Notes under the pieces: generated by a model | What the model saw: only the letters and a program-made list of their open reading frames with translations | Database searches by the model: none | What the model was told of the DNA's origin: nothing | Part shown: positions 25,476 through 35,276 of the stretch, in pieces | How the letters are laid out: each line of letters starts with the position of its first letter | How positions within the stretch are numbered: position 1 is the first letter of the stretch | Assembly (NCBI GenBank): GCA_963778375.1 | Contig: CAVZTX010000018.1 | Location: 62,001-126,000, forward strand | Source of the DNA: CAVZTX01 sp963778375 | GTDB taxonomy: Bacteria; Chloroflexota; Ktedonobacteria; Ktedonobacterales; Ktedonobacteraceae | DNA: 64,000 nt | Direction: 5' to 3' | Translations under genes and position numbers: made by a program

Positions 25476-27101
25476 TTAACATGGATTCTTAGAAAGTACC
25501 ATACGGAAGTCGTTGTAGCGTGTGGTTTGACCGCCACCAACTGCCGTGTAGGTTAAATTCAGAAGCGTACCATATTGCTGGTTCTGACCGAAGTCATTCT
25601 TGCTGCCCGGAATGTGGTTGCCAATTTGCCAGTAGCATGGGTCATTGTCCCCACTGTTTACATTGCGGATGCTGAAGAATGGGTAGAAGGCAGCTGGAGT
25701 TCCATCATCAGTATTCGGAATCAATGTGCAGCCAATACCAGTGTTACGATCGCAAAGGACTTGATTAGGACCAACCTGAGTGGTCTCAATGCGGGGTAGA
25801 TCCGCTTCAAAGGCCATACGATTGTATCTCACATTATAATTTGAGCCTGTCAAAGGACTGGTGAAGAGAATTGAGGTGGGATGCAGCTTAGTGTTGCCGT
25901 CAGGCCAGACTGGCTGGTAAGGAACACCGTCGAAACCTTCGTTGGCTCCAATGCACCCTGATACCTGGACTAGTGATGATGCGCTGGCCGGGAAGCAGGC
26001 GGTATCATCGCTATCGGCCGGCTCTTGATCATTGGGAACACCTTCATTGCCTGTGCACGTGCCATTTGTTGTGTCTACATTGCTACAGAAGTCGAAATGG
26101 CCAGTCTCATCGGCGAAGGCGATATTGTAGGAGTGAGCCGCCCACGTCACGCGAGTCTTCTCGGACGAAGTGCTGTACATCGGATGGAAGTCGTAGGGAA
26201 TATTGTTGCATGCACCGGCGAATGGGACCTGGCCGAAACCATTAGCAGCGCTAGATGTCATCGAACCTGTCTGACCCGTTGTCTGGTCGTTGATGACGAT
26301 CTGCAAGCCATGGGCAGTATCATGCATGGTAACCACGAGCTTATCGCCCGAGTTCATGAACAGGTCTGCTGACGGATTAGGCGTGAAGGTGTTGATGGTC
26401 GCATCTAACGGGTTTGGTGGCGAGCTCGGCTGTGGATGACCGCTCTTCGTGATGAAAGCGAAGTTCACAGGCTCTACACCCACTAATCCAGTGCATGCGC
26501 CAGGCGCGCCAGTGATAGAATTTTCCGAGAGGCTGTCGATGTTGAGCGCGGCGCACCATTTTGTCGGGTCGCAGCTATTGCCAGCAGGCCACTCCACCCA
26601 ACCGGGAGGATAGAACTGCATCTCCATGAAGGCCGTTCCAGGATGGTTGGGGCTGACGGCTGGATCAACGATGTTGCTGTCGCTATCGGGTGTGCAGGTA
26701 TTGACCAGTTCAGGATAGGACTGCGTGTCGCACATGGCCATGCCGAACCAGAAGGCTGGATGAAGCTCGAAATTGTAGGATTTCCCAGGTGTCATCGGAT
26801 TGCTCGGTGACGGATCCTTTGGAAGGGTGAGCTGATAACGCATGCGGTTGCCCGAGCCGGGTACGTTGGAATAGAAGAGGGTTGAGGGCTCGTCATGACC
26901 CACGTAGACATCTTTCCCGAAGACTGCCTCAGAGTCGTATACCTCTGTGCAGGTCAGACTTCGCTGCTCACAATTGATATGCATGGGAGCAGCAGCGTGG
27001 GCACCCTGGATTGCTCCACTCACTGCGAAACCGCCAACTACAGCGGCGATGGTGAGCAGTGAGAAGAGGATGCTCAACTTTGAGCGGACAGAGAAGCGCA
27101 T
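25476..27101 (-). CDS. Secreted Cys-rich protein of unknown function
   Basis: 541 residues with a signal peptide (about 12-37, cleavage near AHAAAP). The mature part begins MHINCEQRSLTCTEVYDSE and has many Cys, probably disulfide-bonded, and the repeated phrases GHDEPSTLFYSNVPGSGN, PAFWFGMAMCDTQSYPE, PGWVEWPAGNSCDPTKWCAAL, SYNIAFADETGHFDFCSNVD. I do not recognise the family. Asp/Asn-rich loops suggest calcium or carbohydrate binding but nothing is diagnostic. GTGAGG precedes the ATG. Upstream lies one of three promoters with tandem YAACCA repeats (27205-27300), shared with the BNR gene at 30165. Confidence 0.6.
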   Translation of the reverse strand: MRFSVRSKLSILFSLLTIAAVVGGFAVSGAIQGAHAAAPMHINCEQRSLTCTEVYDSEAVFGKDVYVGHDEPSTLFYSNVPGSGNRMRYQLTLPKDPSPSNPMTPGKSYNFELHPAFWFGMAMCDTQSYPELVNTCTPDSDSNIVDPAVSPNHPGTAFMEMQFYPPGWVEWPAGNSCDPTKWCAALNIDSLSENSITGAPGACTGLVGVEPVNFAFITKSGHPQPSSPPNPLDATINTFTPNPSADLFMNSGDKLVVTMHDTAHGLQIVINDQTTGQTGSMTSSAANGFGQVPFAGACNNIPYDFHPMYSTSSEKTRVTWAAHSYNIAFADETGHFDFCSNVDTTNGTCTGNEGVPNDQEPADSDDTACFPASASSLVQVSGCIGANEGFDGVPYQPVWPDGNTKLHPTSILFTSPLTGSNYNVRYNRMAFEADLPRIETTQVGPNQVLCDRNTGIGCTLIPNTDDGTPAAFYPFFSIRNVNSGDNDPCYWQIGNHIPGSKNDFGQNQQYGTLLNLTYTAVGGGQTTRYNDFRMVLSKNPC

Positions 27102-27204
27102 TAATAGGCCTCACTTTCAAATAACTTAGTACATTGTTAAAAAGACCTGAGCAAATAGATAATCAGCCTGATTTGCCCAGATACTCAAAAGGATTACTAT
27201 CGAA

Positions 27205-27300
27205 ATTATGAAGGAAATATGAAGCTGTGGGAAGTGTGAAAGAGTTGTGATGTGGTTAAGGGTTGGTTGCATTTGATCGAAAAATGCGGATACTTGGTTA
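27205..27300 (-). promoter_or_regulatory. Promoter with 11-bp-spaced YAACCA repeats (copy A)
   Basis: Read on the minus strand towards the gene at 27101: TAACCA, then 31 bases later CAACCA, TAACCA and CAACTC at exact 11-base steps (plus positions 27295, 27264, 27253, 27242), then 31 bases to CATAAT (27205-27210). About 100 bases resemble copy B at 30377-30472 with the same spacings. The pattern suits an OmpR/SARP-type activator. Confidence 0.6.
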
Positions 27301-27347
27301 TGATTTATCAGCACAAGAAAGATGACGGCTTCATTTTCCCTTTGAGT

Positions 27348-28137
27348 TCACTTTAGCTCCTGTACTTGGATTGTCCATGTCCCGCCACCGGTAATATCCA
27401 GATAAATATTCCCACCCTGTTGCTCTGTAGTGTTCCCAGTAGTATGTCCTATCTGGCAGGTATCGTTTATAGCTCCATGCTGAAAGGTACCGTTTGAAGA
27501 GAATATATTCACGATGATAATCCCTTGCCCACCAAAGATGGTATCTGGGTTGCATGTCCAGATGATCTTCCAGGTATTTCCGACATAGAACGTATCGGTT
27601 TTCTTTTCCTGAGTGCCTGTGAAGGCGTGAGTTGTTGTCCACTTAGGAGATTGAGCTTGTGTAGGTACTAGTGTGGGTTGAGGTGCAGGTCGTGTTGACT
27701 GTTTGTTGTACAGGTTGCGATTGTGAGGGCTGTGAGGATTGGCTGGCTTGTGTAGTCTTTGATGCGGGTGGGGTAGTATTCACCCGAAAGGCAAGAGAAC
27801 CGACGGTAATAGATGCGAAAAGTACGACGAGAGCTGCAATACCCAGGATAAGCCAGAGTCTCTGTTTAGGATGCCGTGATGGCTTATGTGGCACCGAGTT
27901 GGGTTGTGGAGACACAGAGGATTGTAGTAGTGGTGGCAATTGTAGTTGTTTCCGTTGTTCATCTTGTTGTGAGAATTGGGAATCCCATTGTACTTGACTG
28001 TTTTGCTGCTGTTGATAAGGGGGCAACGGTAGTGGACTTTTAAATTGTCGTGGTGGTGTGTTCGCAAAATGTGGGATTGGCGATGCTTGATTTGGAGGAT
28101 ATCTGAACTGTTGCTGTTTTGATTGCTGGTTGTGCAT
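27348..28137 (-). pseudogene. Gln/Pro-rich single-span protein, frameshifted
   Basis: Starts at ATG 28137 with about 90 residues rich in Gln, Pro and Asn (cytosolic side), a basic KQRLWLILGIAALVVLFASI span, and a Ser/Gln/Thr linker. The frame stops at 27643. A one-base shift near 27690 continues through PAPQPTLVPTQAQSPKWTTTHAFTG and a beta-rich domain (FYVGNTWKIIWTCNPDT, GGNIYLDITGGGTWTIQVQ) to TGA at 27348-27350. The C-terminal domain closely matches that of the plus-strand gene at 34260. It lies downstream of the BNR protein gene 28222, as its paralogue does behind 32398. No clear ribosome site is seen. Confidence 0.7.
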
Positions 28138-28170
28138 ATGTCAGTGCTAAAGTGGTTTTTAGAACTGAAA

Positions 28171-28197
28171 GAGAGTGGCTTGCTAAAGGCCACTCTC
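28171..28197 (-). terminator. Hairpin after the BNR gene
   Basis: GAGAGTGGC / GCCACTCTC (28171-28179 with 28189-28197), loop of 9. It sits between the stop of the gene at 28222 and the next start at 28137; read on the minus strand it is followed by TTTCAGTTCT, so termination may be partial. Confidence 0.6.
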
Positions 28198-28221
28198 CCT
28201 CAATATGAGTCGATGCGTTAT

Positions 28222-30165
28222 TTACGGTACGGATACCTTGGCTGTGAAGACGTCCTGATCGTTCGCACGAGGAGCATTGGGAGCGCTACCAGTACAAACT
28301 GCTGGCGGTGTCCCAGGTACGCCTGTGTTAGGGCAAAGGAACAGATCCCGATCGCGTGTATCTGTCCAGAATGGGTAGGCGTTGGTAACGGCTGTAATGC
28401 CACTATAGTCTCCCATAAAGAGTCCACTGAACTCTGTTGGAGGTGGGTTAGATGCCGACGTGACGCGTTTCACAGAGAAATGCATAATATCGCTTGTCGA
28501 CCCGGAAAGACTGATGTCCGAGTATCCTGTCCTCTCATCGCTACCATACTGGCGGTCGTAGTAAGAGACGGCAAGCTTTCCACTCGTTGTGAATGCTTCC
28601 CACTGCCAGAACTGGTCGGTAGTCGCCTGACCGGAAGCCGTGGTAACGGTGGTTTCTGTTCTTGGGTCGGTCGTCGCTCCAGAGAAAGTCGTCCCAGCAT
28701 TATTGGAAACGCTTTCAAGGATATCGTTATTGCAGGCACCAGGCGTTGTGACACCAGTGTACAGATCCTGTCCAGTTGTAGGACTGAATCCTGTGGGTAT
28801 ACAACCGTTGGACTCGTTTGAGTGTACATTGATGTATGAGCCAAAGGTGACAACAACCTGTTTCGAATTCTTAGGGTTGACCGCACCCGATGCATAATTG
28901 GTGGCTCGGAAGTACGAGTTCTGAGCGGGACCCTTGTCCGGTACGCATGCACGACCCGCGTCCTGACCAGTGTAAGTGGCGCAGTCGGGGAGATCATAGT
29001 AGTTTGATACTAGCACCGGTGCGCTGAAGGAAGCCCCACCATTCGTTGACTTAGACAACAAGAACTGGTTATGATTATCGTTGGCATTCGCGACAGAGTT
29101 GTTGTAGTTGTTATAGACGACGTACAGCGCTCCGTCTGAACCTGTGAAGGGATCTGCGAACTGGTTCTCGTTGCAGTTGCCATTTGGATTTGTAATCCCA
29201 TAATTATTCGCGCACAGCGGGCTATTTTCACTAACAAGCACACGTGGACTGAAGGTTTCTCCATAGTCGTTCGAGTGTGTTTCGTAGATGTAGGCTGTGC
29301 CATCAGTTGCAAATTCAGTCCAGACTACATAGACACGATCCTGGTAAGGGCTACCAACGTGGTTGTCGACCGTCATGTATGGCTTGTCCTCGAGGACAAC
29401 ATTGGAGCCATTAGTAGGCGTAACATAGGCCTCAACCGCCGGTCGCCCTGGGAAGTTCCAGGATGCGCCATCGTTCTGAGTCGAGCGGAAGACATAGACC
29501 GCACTTGATTCATCGGGATTATTCGTCGTTGGTGGGCCGCCTCGCTCGAAGACCTGACAACTATAATAGGCATTACCTTTGGTGTCCCAGGCTACTGAAG
29601 GATCACCGCCTGCCTGCCAGTACTCGCGTGCTACACCACCAAAGGCTGTACCACGTGTGAAGCCGTTAGGAAGGGTAGCGTCGTTCCAGTGTGATCCGTT
29701 ATCAAGGGAGTAGGAAACGCCGCAGGTACCATCGCCCCGTCGATAATCGTTGTAGGTGGCAACGAGATGGCTGGGATTGAGGGGATCCTCAGCGATGGAA
29801 GTCTCGTTTTGAGCCTGTGCGCGTCCCTGAAGGTCTGGGTCGGACAAATTCAGACAGTTCTCATTGACCTTCATGTTGGAACCGAGACTCAGAGCGCATT
29901 GATCGTCTGCATGGTCAGGATAGTAGTTAGAGGGTGGCTTAGTAGTGGCTTCTGTTGGATCATTGCTATCGTCATTACCCTGCAAGGTTGCAAAGCCAGA
30001 TACGATACGTTTTTGGATATTATTAAGCTTCTGAGTGGGAGTAGGCGTACTCGCTTTTGCTGAATTAGCATGCAGAGAACTCAGGTTAAAGCCCATCAAA
30101 ATGCCTACAAGTAGTACAGCAATGCCCGCTGCAGAAATAGCGATTCGCAGCGTTCGTTTGTTCAT
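28222..30165 (-). CDS. Secreted BNR/sialidase-like propeller protein
   Basis: 647 residues with a signal peptide (about 7-35). The mature chain reads as repeated propeller blades: NETSIAEDPLNPSHLVATYND, SYSLDNGSHWNDA, GGDPSVAWDTKGNAYYS, DKPYMTVDNHVGSPYQDRVYVVWT, THSNDYGETFSPRV, STNGGASFSAPV. Asp-box-like S-x-D/N-x-G-x-x-W/F motifs occur several times. It closes with FMGDYSGITAVTNAYPFW, the GDY blade shared by six exported proteins here. No sialidase catalytic set can be assigned. AGAAGG precedes the ATG. Driven by promoter copy B. The next gene downstream is the Gln-rich membrane protein. Confidence 0.78.
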   Translation of the reverse strand: MNKRTLRIAISAAGIAVLLVGILMGFNLSSLHANSAKASTPTPTQKLNNIQKRIVSGFATLQGNDDSNDPTEATTKPPSNYYPDHADDQCALSLGSNMKVNENCLNLSDPDLQGRAQAQNETSIAEDPLNPSHLVATYNDYRRGDGTCGVSYSLDNGSHWNDATLPNGFTRGTAFGGVAREYWQAGGDPSVAWDTKGNAYYSCQVFERGGPPTTNNPDESSAVYVFRSTQNDGASWNFPGRPAVEAYVTPTNGSNVVLEDKPYMTVDNHVGSPYQDRVYVVWTEFATDGTAYIYETHSNDYGETFSPRVLVSENSPLCANNYGITNPNGNCNENQFADPFTGSDGALYVVYNNYNNSVANANDNHNQFLLSKSTNGGASFSAPVLVSNYYDLPDCATYTGQDAGRACVPDKGPAQNSYFRATNYASGAVNPKNSKQVVVTFGSYINVHSNESNGCIPTGFSPTTGQDLYTGVTTPGACNNDILESVSNNAGTTFSGATTDPRTETTVTTASGQATTDQFWQWEAFTTSGKLAVSYYDRQYGSDERTGYSDISLSGSTSDIMHFSVKRVTSASNPPPTEFSGLFMGDYSGITAVTNAYPFWTDTRDRDLFLCPNTGVPGTPPAVCTGSAPNAPRANDQDVFTAKVSVP

Positions 30166-30376
30166 ACGATGCCTTCTTTCCTAAGAGATCAAATACAAGA
30201 ACGATATTTAAGGGATACCCTGCTTCTCATTCATTTCACTACGGTTCATCGTATGATTTGCCGTTAGTGAACGTGAGAAGCGTTTAGACTCATCTCGCTT
30301 CTAAAAGTGAGACAATACCAAATTACTTTCCTGACCTTATTGACCTTACAATAAGATAGGGTTAGTTACTGTAGCA

Positions 30377-30472
30377 ATTATGGAAGAAATGTAGAACACT
30401 GAGAAGGGCAAATGGGTTGTAATGTGGTTGAGGATTGGTTGTAGTTGATCGAAAAATGCCTATACTTGGTTA
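30377..30472 (-). promoter_or_regulatory. Promoter with 11-bp-spaced YAACCA repeats (copy B)
   Basis: Minus strand, in order: TAACCA (30467-30472), CAACCA (30436-30441), CAACCA (30425-30430), CAACCC (30414-30419), then 31 bases and CATAAT (30377-30382). Spacings 31, 11, 11 and 31 are identical to copy A. A TTCTCA lies 17 bases upstream of the CATAAT (TTCCCA in copy A). The first codon of the BNR gene is about 210 bases downstream, leaving a long leader. Confidence 0.6.
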
Positions 30473-30538
30473 TGGTTTGATTGTCTAAGCGGGAGCGGTG
30501 CTCAAGATTTTCTAATTTTTGTTGACTTCAATCAGCGA

Positions 30539-30591
30539 AAGAAATGGCTGGTTTGTGTATGGGATTATAAGCCAGCCATTTCTTCGTTTTT
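30539..30591 (+). terminator. Hairpin with T-run
   Basis: AAGAAATGGCTGG / CCAGCCATTTCTT (30539-30551 with 30572-30584), then CGTTTTT. T-run on the plus strand only. No plus-strand gene lies just upstream, so it may guard against antisense reading or belong to an inserted element. Similar GGCTG-centred stems occur at 38247. Confidence 0.6.
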
Positions 30592-30604
30592 GTCACCCGA
30601 TGTT

Positions 30605-30631
30605 TGTCATCCTGAGCGAAGCGAAGGATCT
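30605..30631 (+). repeat. Dispersed repeat arm, copy 1
   Basis: TGTCATCCTGAGCGAAGCGA followed by AGGATCT. The same sequence with two differences lies inside polA (61940-61967). It resembles the widespread intergenic element carrying GAGCGAAGCGAAGGATC found in many bacterial genomes. Confidence 0.6.
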
Positions 30632-30693
30632 GTTACGGACGTATAGATAATCCCCAGACAAATGGATTCTTATCATTACGCAATACTTCTTCT

Positions 30694-31617
30694 CTACGGC
30701 CCGCTCAGAACACAACCACTAGCAGTATTATCCCACTCTTCCTGCACCTCGTACGAATTACGGTTCCAGGTTACATCACCACCACCAGCGTTGAGCGACC
30801 CGAAGATCCAGGCGCACTTATCGCCAATTTCGTTACCGGAGCGATCATACCAGGCATTAAAGAGTGGATCCGTCGCTGCTTCCATCTGCTCATGGGAAGT
30901 GACATTGATCGTGCTATCGGCATCAAAGTTGTTGTTAGGGCTATGAGAAACGCCGCAGGCTCTTAAGTTTGTGCCGGTATACGGCATAGCCGCGTAGATC
31001 GTATTGGCACCAAAGTAGCTGTGATAGGCGCAGAACGTCGAGAAACTGCATGTTGATCGATTGATGCAAATATTTTCTCCCCGGGCGGTGAAGACAAAGA
31101 AGACGTTGTCGATACCAGGCGTCCAACCATTCACATTCTCAGCATGGCTGACTTCAAGCTGAATATTGACATCACCGAGCGTTCTCGAAGGATACCTTGC
31201 TGTATCTACCCAAGAACCTGCTAGCCTGGCATTGCTCGCGAGGTTTCCCTTTAAATCAGTATATTGCATATTATTCTGATAGAGCGAGGATCCCCCTACA
31301 TCACCGAAGTAACGCAATATCAGGCTGTTGTAGTTAGCGCTTACATATGATCCCTTTGGCTCCCAGAAAATGGTATAGACATTGGTAGTTCCTCCCATCA
31401 CAGGACCGCCGCTATAATTGAGATTATTTGCCGTGCTAGTACGGCTGGTGTGCATCAATTGCTGCGTCCTAAATAGATGTGGCTGTGCGTGTACCTGAGC
31501 ATTCGTTGCTGGTGCCGCGCCTGCAATAAATGGTTTCAAAAAAGCTACTCCAATAAGAGCAAGCATCAGAACAGAGAGGAGCGAGGATAGGGAGAGTATT
31601 GTTACTCTTCGCTTCAC
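30694..31617 (-). CDS. Secreted EXORDIUM/phosphate-induced-like protein
   Basis: 307 residues from GTG at 31617 (AGAAGG 9 bases upstream), signal peptide about 8-34. Mature part: NLNYSGGPVMGGTTNVYTIFWEP, then FGDVGGSSLYQNNMQYTDLKGN and, near the end, TINVTSHEQMEAATDPLFNAWYD followed by GNEIGDKCAW. The phrase SHEqmEAaTDP-aWyd-GNEIGDkC is typical of bacterial relatives of plant EXORDIUM/PHI-1 proteins, and the HExxE helix could bind metal as in zincins. Four Cys may pair. Function unknown. Encoded between the two divergent BNR cassettes. Confidence 0.65.
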   Translation of the reverse strand: MKRRVTILSLSSLLSVLMLALIGVAFLKPFIAGAAPATNAQVHAQPHLFRTQQLMHTSRTSTANNLNYSGGPVMGGTTNVYTIFWEPKGSYVSANYNSLILRYFGDVGGSSLYQNNMQYTDLKGNLASNARLAGSWVDTARYPSRTLGDVNIQLEVSHAENVNGWTPGIDNVFFVFTARGENICINRSTCSFSTFCAYHSYFGANTIYAAMPYTGTNLRACGVSHSPNNNFDADSTINVTSHEQMEAATDPLFNAWYDRSGNEIGDKCAWIFGSLNAGGGDVTWNRNSYEVQEEWDNTASGCVLSGP

Positions 31618-32397
31618 AGAAAATACCTTCTTTCAATAAAGTGAGTTGTCTTCCTCTGGCGACAACCGTTAATGTGATAAGTATGCTTCAACGGCTCCAA
31701 TTGTTATTCCAGAACTCCACGCTTATCACCACCTTATATACCATACTTTTGGCAAATTACTCTATTTTTTATACTTGGTTCAGGTTTGTTTACCTTATAA
31801 GTTAACGTTTCGTAACTATGGTTGAAGAAAAATAAACATATTTATACTAATTGAAACAACAAGGTATGTTATAGAGCATCTAAATGCGCTTAAAATCCTC
31901 CCATGCTTGGTTAAGAAACCATGTGCATATATGTGATAAAGCACTGGAGACCTTTTATCAGTACCATAAGCCAAGCAAAAATAACTTTTATGATGCGTCA
32001 AAATGTTTCAAATTATACCATTAAGTTTCTTTTTAGTGCAACCACTGTTTATGAAAACTTGCTTGACAAACTCCACTCTAGCAAGTATTCTTCCCCTAGG
32101 AAGGAGTAAAATGCTGCTTATAAGGCTCCTTATTGCCTGGTCTCTATCAAATTGCAGTTGCAATCCAAATTCTACAATCAATTCTTGCTAGCTGGAACCT
32201 TATTGTAGAGTTAAAGTTGCAATTTCTTCACCGGTGTAGGAATGCCGGTATACCTGTGTCTATTCTCTTTTATTGGAATGCTCTTCTGTTGTGAACGGTC
32301 TTTAGTGTGCGCATTGATACGCGCAAATGTTGTGCTAGTTGAGAGCGCAAATAGACAACGCGGAAGAAAAAAAGCTTTTTAGGAGATGTTTGTTAGT
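31618..32397. other. AT-rich intergenic region
   Basis: About 780 bases of low GC between divergent genes. It contains TACTTGGTTCAGG (31772-31784, resembling part of promoter copies A and B), TGGTTGAAG (31818-31826), a short reading frame at 32111, and a dyad TGCGC-N8-GCGCA (32308-32325) about 70 bases before the gene at 32398. No longer gene is supported. Confidence 0.4.
32111..32191 (+). CDS. Possible 26-residue hydrophobic peptide
   Basis: ATG at 32111 preceded by GGAAGGAG at a good distance. The product MLLIRLLIAWSLSNCSCNPN plus six residues has a hydrophobic core then Cys, like a tiny signal or lipopeptide. It lies in AT-rich intergenic DNA upstream of a secreted-protein gene, so it could be a leader peptide or chance. 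Confidence 0.3.
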   Translation: MLLIRLLIAWSLSNCSCNPNSTINSC

Positions 32398-34104
32398 ATG
32401 AGTCGATTTTTAAATCGCAAGAGTATCATTTTCGTTTTAGTTACTCTTGCTCTCGTTGCCGGCTTCTTCGGCACCGTCGTATTGCGTGGCAGTGCAACAC
32501 AATCGCGTGCCTCGGCACCGAAGTCGAGTGTGCATAAGGCTGCAGCCACTGACAAGGCCTCGTTCTGTGCTCAGGTTGGTCAGAGCATCCAGGTCTCGTC
32601 AGGCGCCAGGATGTACTGCTTCGGACCGCAGCCTAATGGGCCCGCTTCAGCTAAGGGCAGCAAGCCGACAAAGAACGCCTTTGGCAAGAACGTTGATGCT
32701 GCCAATCCTCAAGAGGATATCGCACCAAATGGTACGCAGGCGTATGGGCAATCAGAAGAATCTGTCGCTGCTACAAGCCATTATGTTGTTGAGGCGTGGA
32801 ACGACTCCACATCTTTCTTCTCTCCACCCTGCTCGCCTGGATACAAGGACCAGGGAACTGGCTACGGCTTCTCAACGAACAGTGGCAAGAGCTTCACTGA
32901 TGAGGGTGGCTTGCCCAATACCTATTGCGCCTCATCTGCATGGAGTGGTGATCCGAGTGTCGAGACCTGGCAGACTGGTGGGCAATCCTACTTCTATGTG
33001 AGCAGCCTGCTAGCCGGAACCACACCACAGGGATCTGGTCTGCTTGTAGCTCTTACTGCGTGCACAGTGAGCGGTAGCAATATCAGTTGCAATCCAACAC
33101 CAATAGTCCTTGCTGACCATCCTGGCAGCTTTAACTCTGAGGACAAAGACTTCATGTCGATCGATCCTGTGCATGGTGTACTTTACGTGTCGTTTACAGA
33201 CTTCACCGGACCAACTAGTGACGATATCACCCTATGGGAGTGTGACATCGCTACGAACCCGGCTGCTCCTACTTGCAATGGCCCTCTATACATCGCTTCC
33301 TCTAACGGTTGTGAGAACGAGGGTGCGTACCCGGCCGCCGATCTTGCCACTGGCGATGTCTACGTTGCCTACGAGCACAACTGGGCTACCAATTTTGAGG
33401 ACTCCGCATGCTTCACAGATCCTGTGCAGAACCGGATTAACTACATCACTAGCGCGTGCACTCAGCCAGCGGCAACCTTCCCACTCAATCCTGGATGTAC
33501 CGGAGAGGACACATACCCATTGGCATTTGTGAACATCGTGTCGATGGACACGGCGTTTGTCCCTGGATATAACCGCTTCCCGATGAACGATTTCCCACGC
33601 ATCGCGGTCAGTGATCCCGCTGGGACGGTGAGTATCGTCTGGAACGACGCCCGCTTACACCCTGCAGGTGATATCCTGCTGCAGAGCTTCGCTCTGGGTA
33701 GTTTCTTCCCAACCCCCGTGCAGTCTGCTCCTGTGCGTGTCAATACTGCTACCGGTGGATGGCACCTGCTACCAGCCTTGCGTAACGTCGATGACGATGG
33801 TGACCTGCAGATCTCGTTCTATCAGAGTGCTAAGGCAAACTCGGATAATTATGATGTCTTCGCGGCTATCGATGTCAATCCGCTGACAACCAAGACACCC
33901 AGCAGCAATGTAAAGGTGACAACGGGACCCAGCGCCTGGTTCGATGCCTCTTCGGACATTGTCCCGAACTTCGGCGACTACACCGACAACTATGTCATTG
34001 CAACAGCGCACGCTCCTTATACCCAGCAGACGCTGTCCGTAGCATGGGCCGATGGCCGCCTCGGCGATCCGCAGCCCTTCTATGCCAGCGCGCATACCAA
34101 CTAG
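32398..34104 (+). CDS. Secreted propeller-like protein
   Basis: 568 residues starting MSRFLNRKSIIFVLVTLALVAG, signal/anchor about 9-30. The ATG at 32398 has TAGGAG about 10 bases upstream; an ATG 12 bases earlier sits right on the ribosome site. The mature chain has blades such as EESVAATSHYVVEAWND, GFSTNSGKSFTDEGG, SGDPSVETWQTGGQSYFYVSS, DFPRIAVSDPAGTVSIVWNDARLHPAGDI and closes with NFGDYTDNYVIATA and VAWADGRLGDPQPF. Related in design to the BNR protein at 28222, with more Cys. It is followed by the Gln/Pro-rich membrane protein gene, repeating the order seen at 28222-28137. Confidence 0.75.
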   Translation: MSRFLNRKSIIFVLVTLALVAGFFGTVVLRGSATQSRASAPKSSVHKAAATDKASFCAQVGQSIQVSSGARMYCFGPQPNGPASAKGSKPTKNAFGKNVDAANPQEDIAPNGTQAYGQSEESVAATSHYVVEAWNDSTSFFSPPCSPGYKDQGTGYGFSTNSGKSFTDEGGLPNTYCASSAWSGDPSVETWQTGGQSYFYVSSLLAGTTPQGSGLLVALTACTVSGSNISCNPTPIVLADHPGSFNSEDKDFMSIDPVHGVLYVSFTDFTGPTSDDITLWECDIATNPAAPTCNGPLYIASSNGCENEGAYPAADLATGDVYVAYEHNWATNFEDSACFTDPVQNRINYITSACTQPAATFPLNPGCTGEDTYPLAFVNIVSMDTAFVPGYNRFPMNDFPRIAVSDPAGTVSIVWNDARLHPAGDILLQSFALGSFFPTPVQSAPVRVNTATGGWHLLPALRNVDDDGDLQISFYQSAKANSDNYDVFAAIDVNPLTTKTPSSNVKVTTGPSAWFDASSDIVPNFGDYTDNYVIATAHAPYTQQTLSVAWADGRLGDPQPFYASAHTN

Positions 34105-34120
34105 ATTAGTAGATTGCAAA

Positions 34121-34152
34121 CTATCCAGGCTCGTAAACACGAACCTGGATAG
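34121..34152 (+). terminator. Hairpin after the propeller gene
   Basis: CTATCCAGG / CCTGGATAG (34121-34129 with 34144-34152), extended by TCG/CGA inside, followed by AAAGTTTTTC. A good rho-independent terminator 16 bases after the stop of 32398-34104. Confidence 0.75.
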
Positions 34153-34259
34153 GAATGCAAAGTTTTTCTAAGCAAGGGGCAGCATCTTAGCTAGCATGAA
34201 GATGCTGCCTGACTTTCTGCTTGTAGACATATCAACGATTGCCAGGAGAGAGGAAGGTC

Positions 34260-35211
34260 ATGCCTCAATTCAAGAGACCATCTATCCAACCTCCAATATT
34301 TCCCGAATTACCATCTGGTCAAACAGAGTCATCACCATTTCAATTGCTGTGGGATCAACAGACTTCAGGTTATGCACAACAATTTCCAGGCTATCCGAGG
34401 CGACATACTCAATTTCAACCACCACCATTTCGGCCCTCATGGAATCAACCACAAGCCTATCCACAACAACCTGTAGAAGGACACCAGCAGCAAACTATAT
34501 ATTCTGAGCAGCAATCTCTTCTATATGCACCAGCAGCAGCCTCTGTACCAACCGCTGTTCCAGCAACCAATTCTACCATTACAGACAAAGAAAATACAAA
34601 CAAAGGAAAAATCTCAACGTAAAGTGCTCTGGATTGGGCTGGTCTTGGTCATTACATTGATGGTGGGCCTTGGTGCTCTTGTCAGCCAGGTAGGGAAGAG
34701 TTCAAGGAATAGTAATTCCGGCAATACTAGTAGTGGTAATGCTCCCGCCAGTACCAGCAATACGAATACCAACGAATATGCTACGCGTATCGCCAATACG
34801 CCCACCAGTAATTCTGCACATGTTACAGGCACATCTACTGTCATTAGCAGTCAGGTTAGAAGTACTCCAACCAGCACTACCACTAGCACAGCATCAGGAA
34901 CCTGGACGACAACCAACAGTTATACAGGCAGTGGTATCCAGCAAACTCAAACATTCACCGTTGGGAATGTTTGGAAGATTCTCTGGTCCTGCGAAGGTCC
35001 TAATGCTGATGGCACACCAACTAATGGAGTACTCGGAGTTTCCATCCATGCTCAAGGAAAGGTGCCACCAATAGGTGTTCCTGTCAAAGTTACCTGCCCA
35101 GCAGGTACCACTCTCACAAGCGGTTCGGTGGAAGAACACTCAGGAGGTACAATCTATTTAATAATCGAAGGAATAGGGAATTGGACTATTGAGATTCAGC
35201 AATTGAAGTGA
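34260..35211 (+). pseudogene. Gln/Pro-rich single-span protein, frameshifted paralogue
   Basis: From ATG 34260 (GAGAGGAAGG upstream) the first frame gives about 90 Gln/Pro-rich residues (QQTSGYAQQFPGYPRRHTQF and so on). Near 34520 the sense shifts by one base into MHQQQPLYQPLFQQPILPLQ, a basic KSQRKVLWIGLVLVITLMVGLG span, a Ser/Asn/Thr linker, and a beta-rich exported domain (TFTVGNVWKILWSCEGPN, GGTIYLIIEGIGNWTIEIQQ) to 35211. The second frame could be translated alone from 34525. Paralogue of 28137-27348, and likewise placed downstream of a secreted propeller gene. Both copies are shifted, but at different places. Confidence 0.7.
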
Positions 35212-35276
35212 GAAGCTGGGATGAAGCACTAGCGAATGGTGACTTGTGGTATTCTAAAGAGTAAGGAGGTAAAAGT

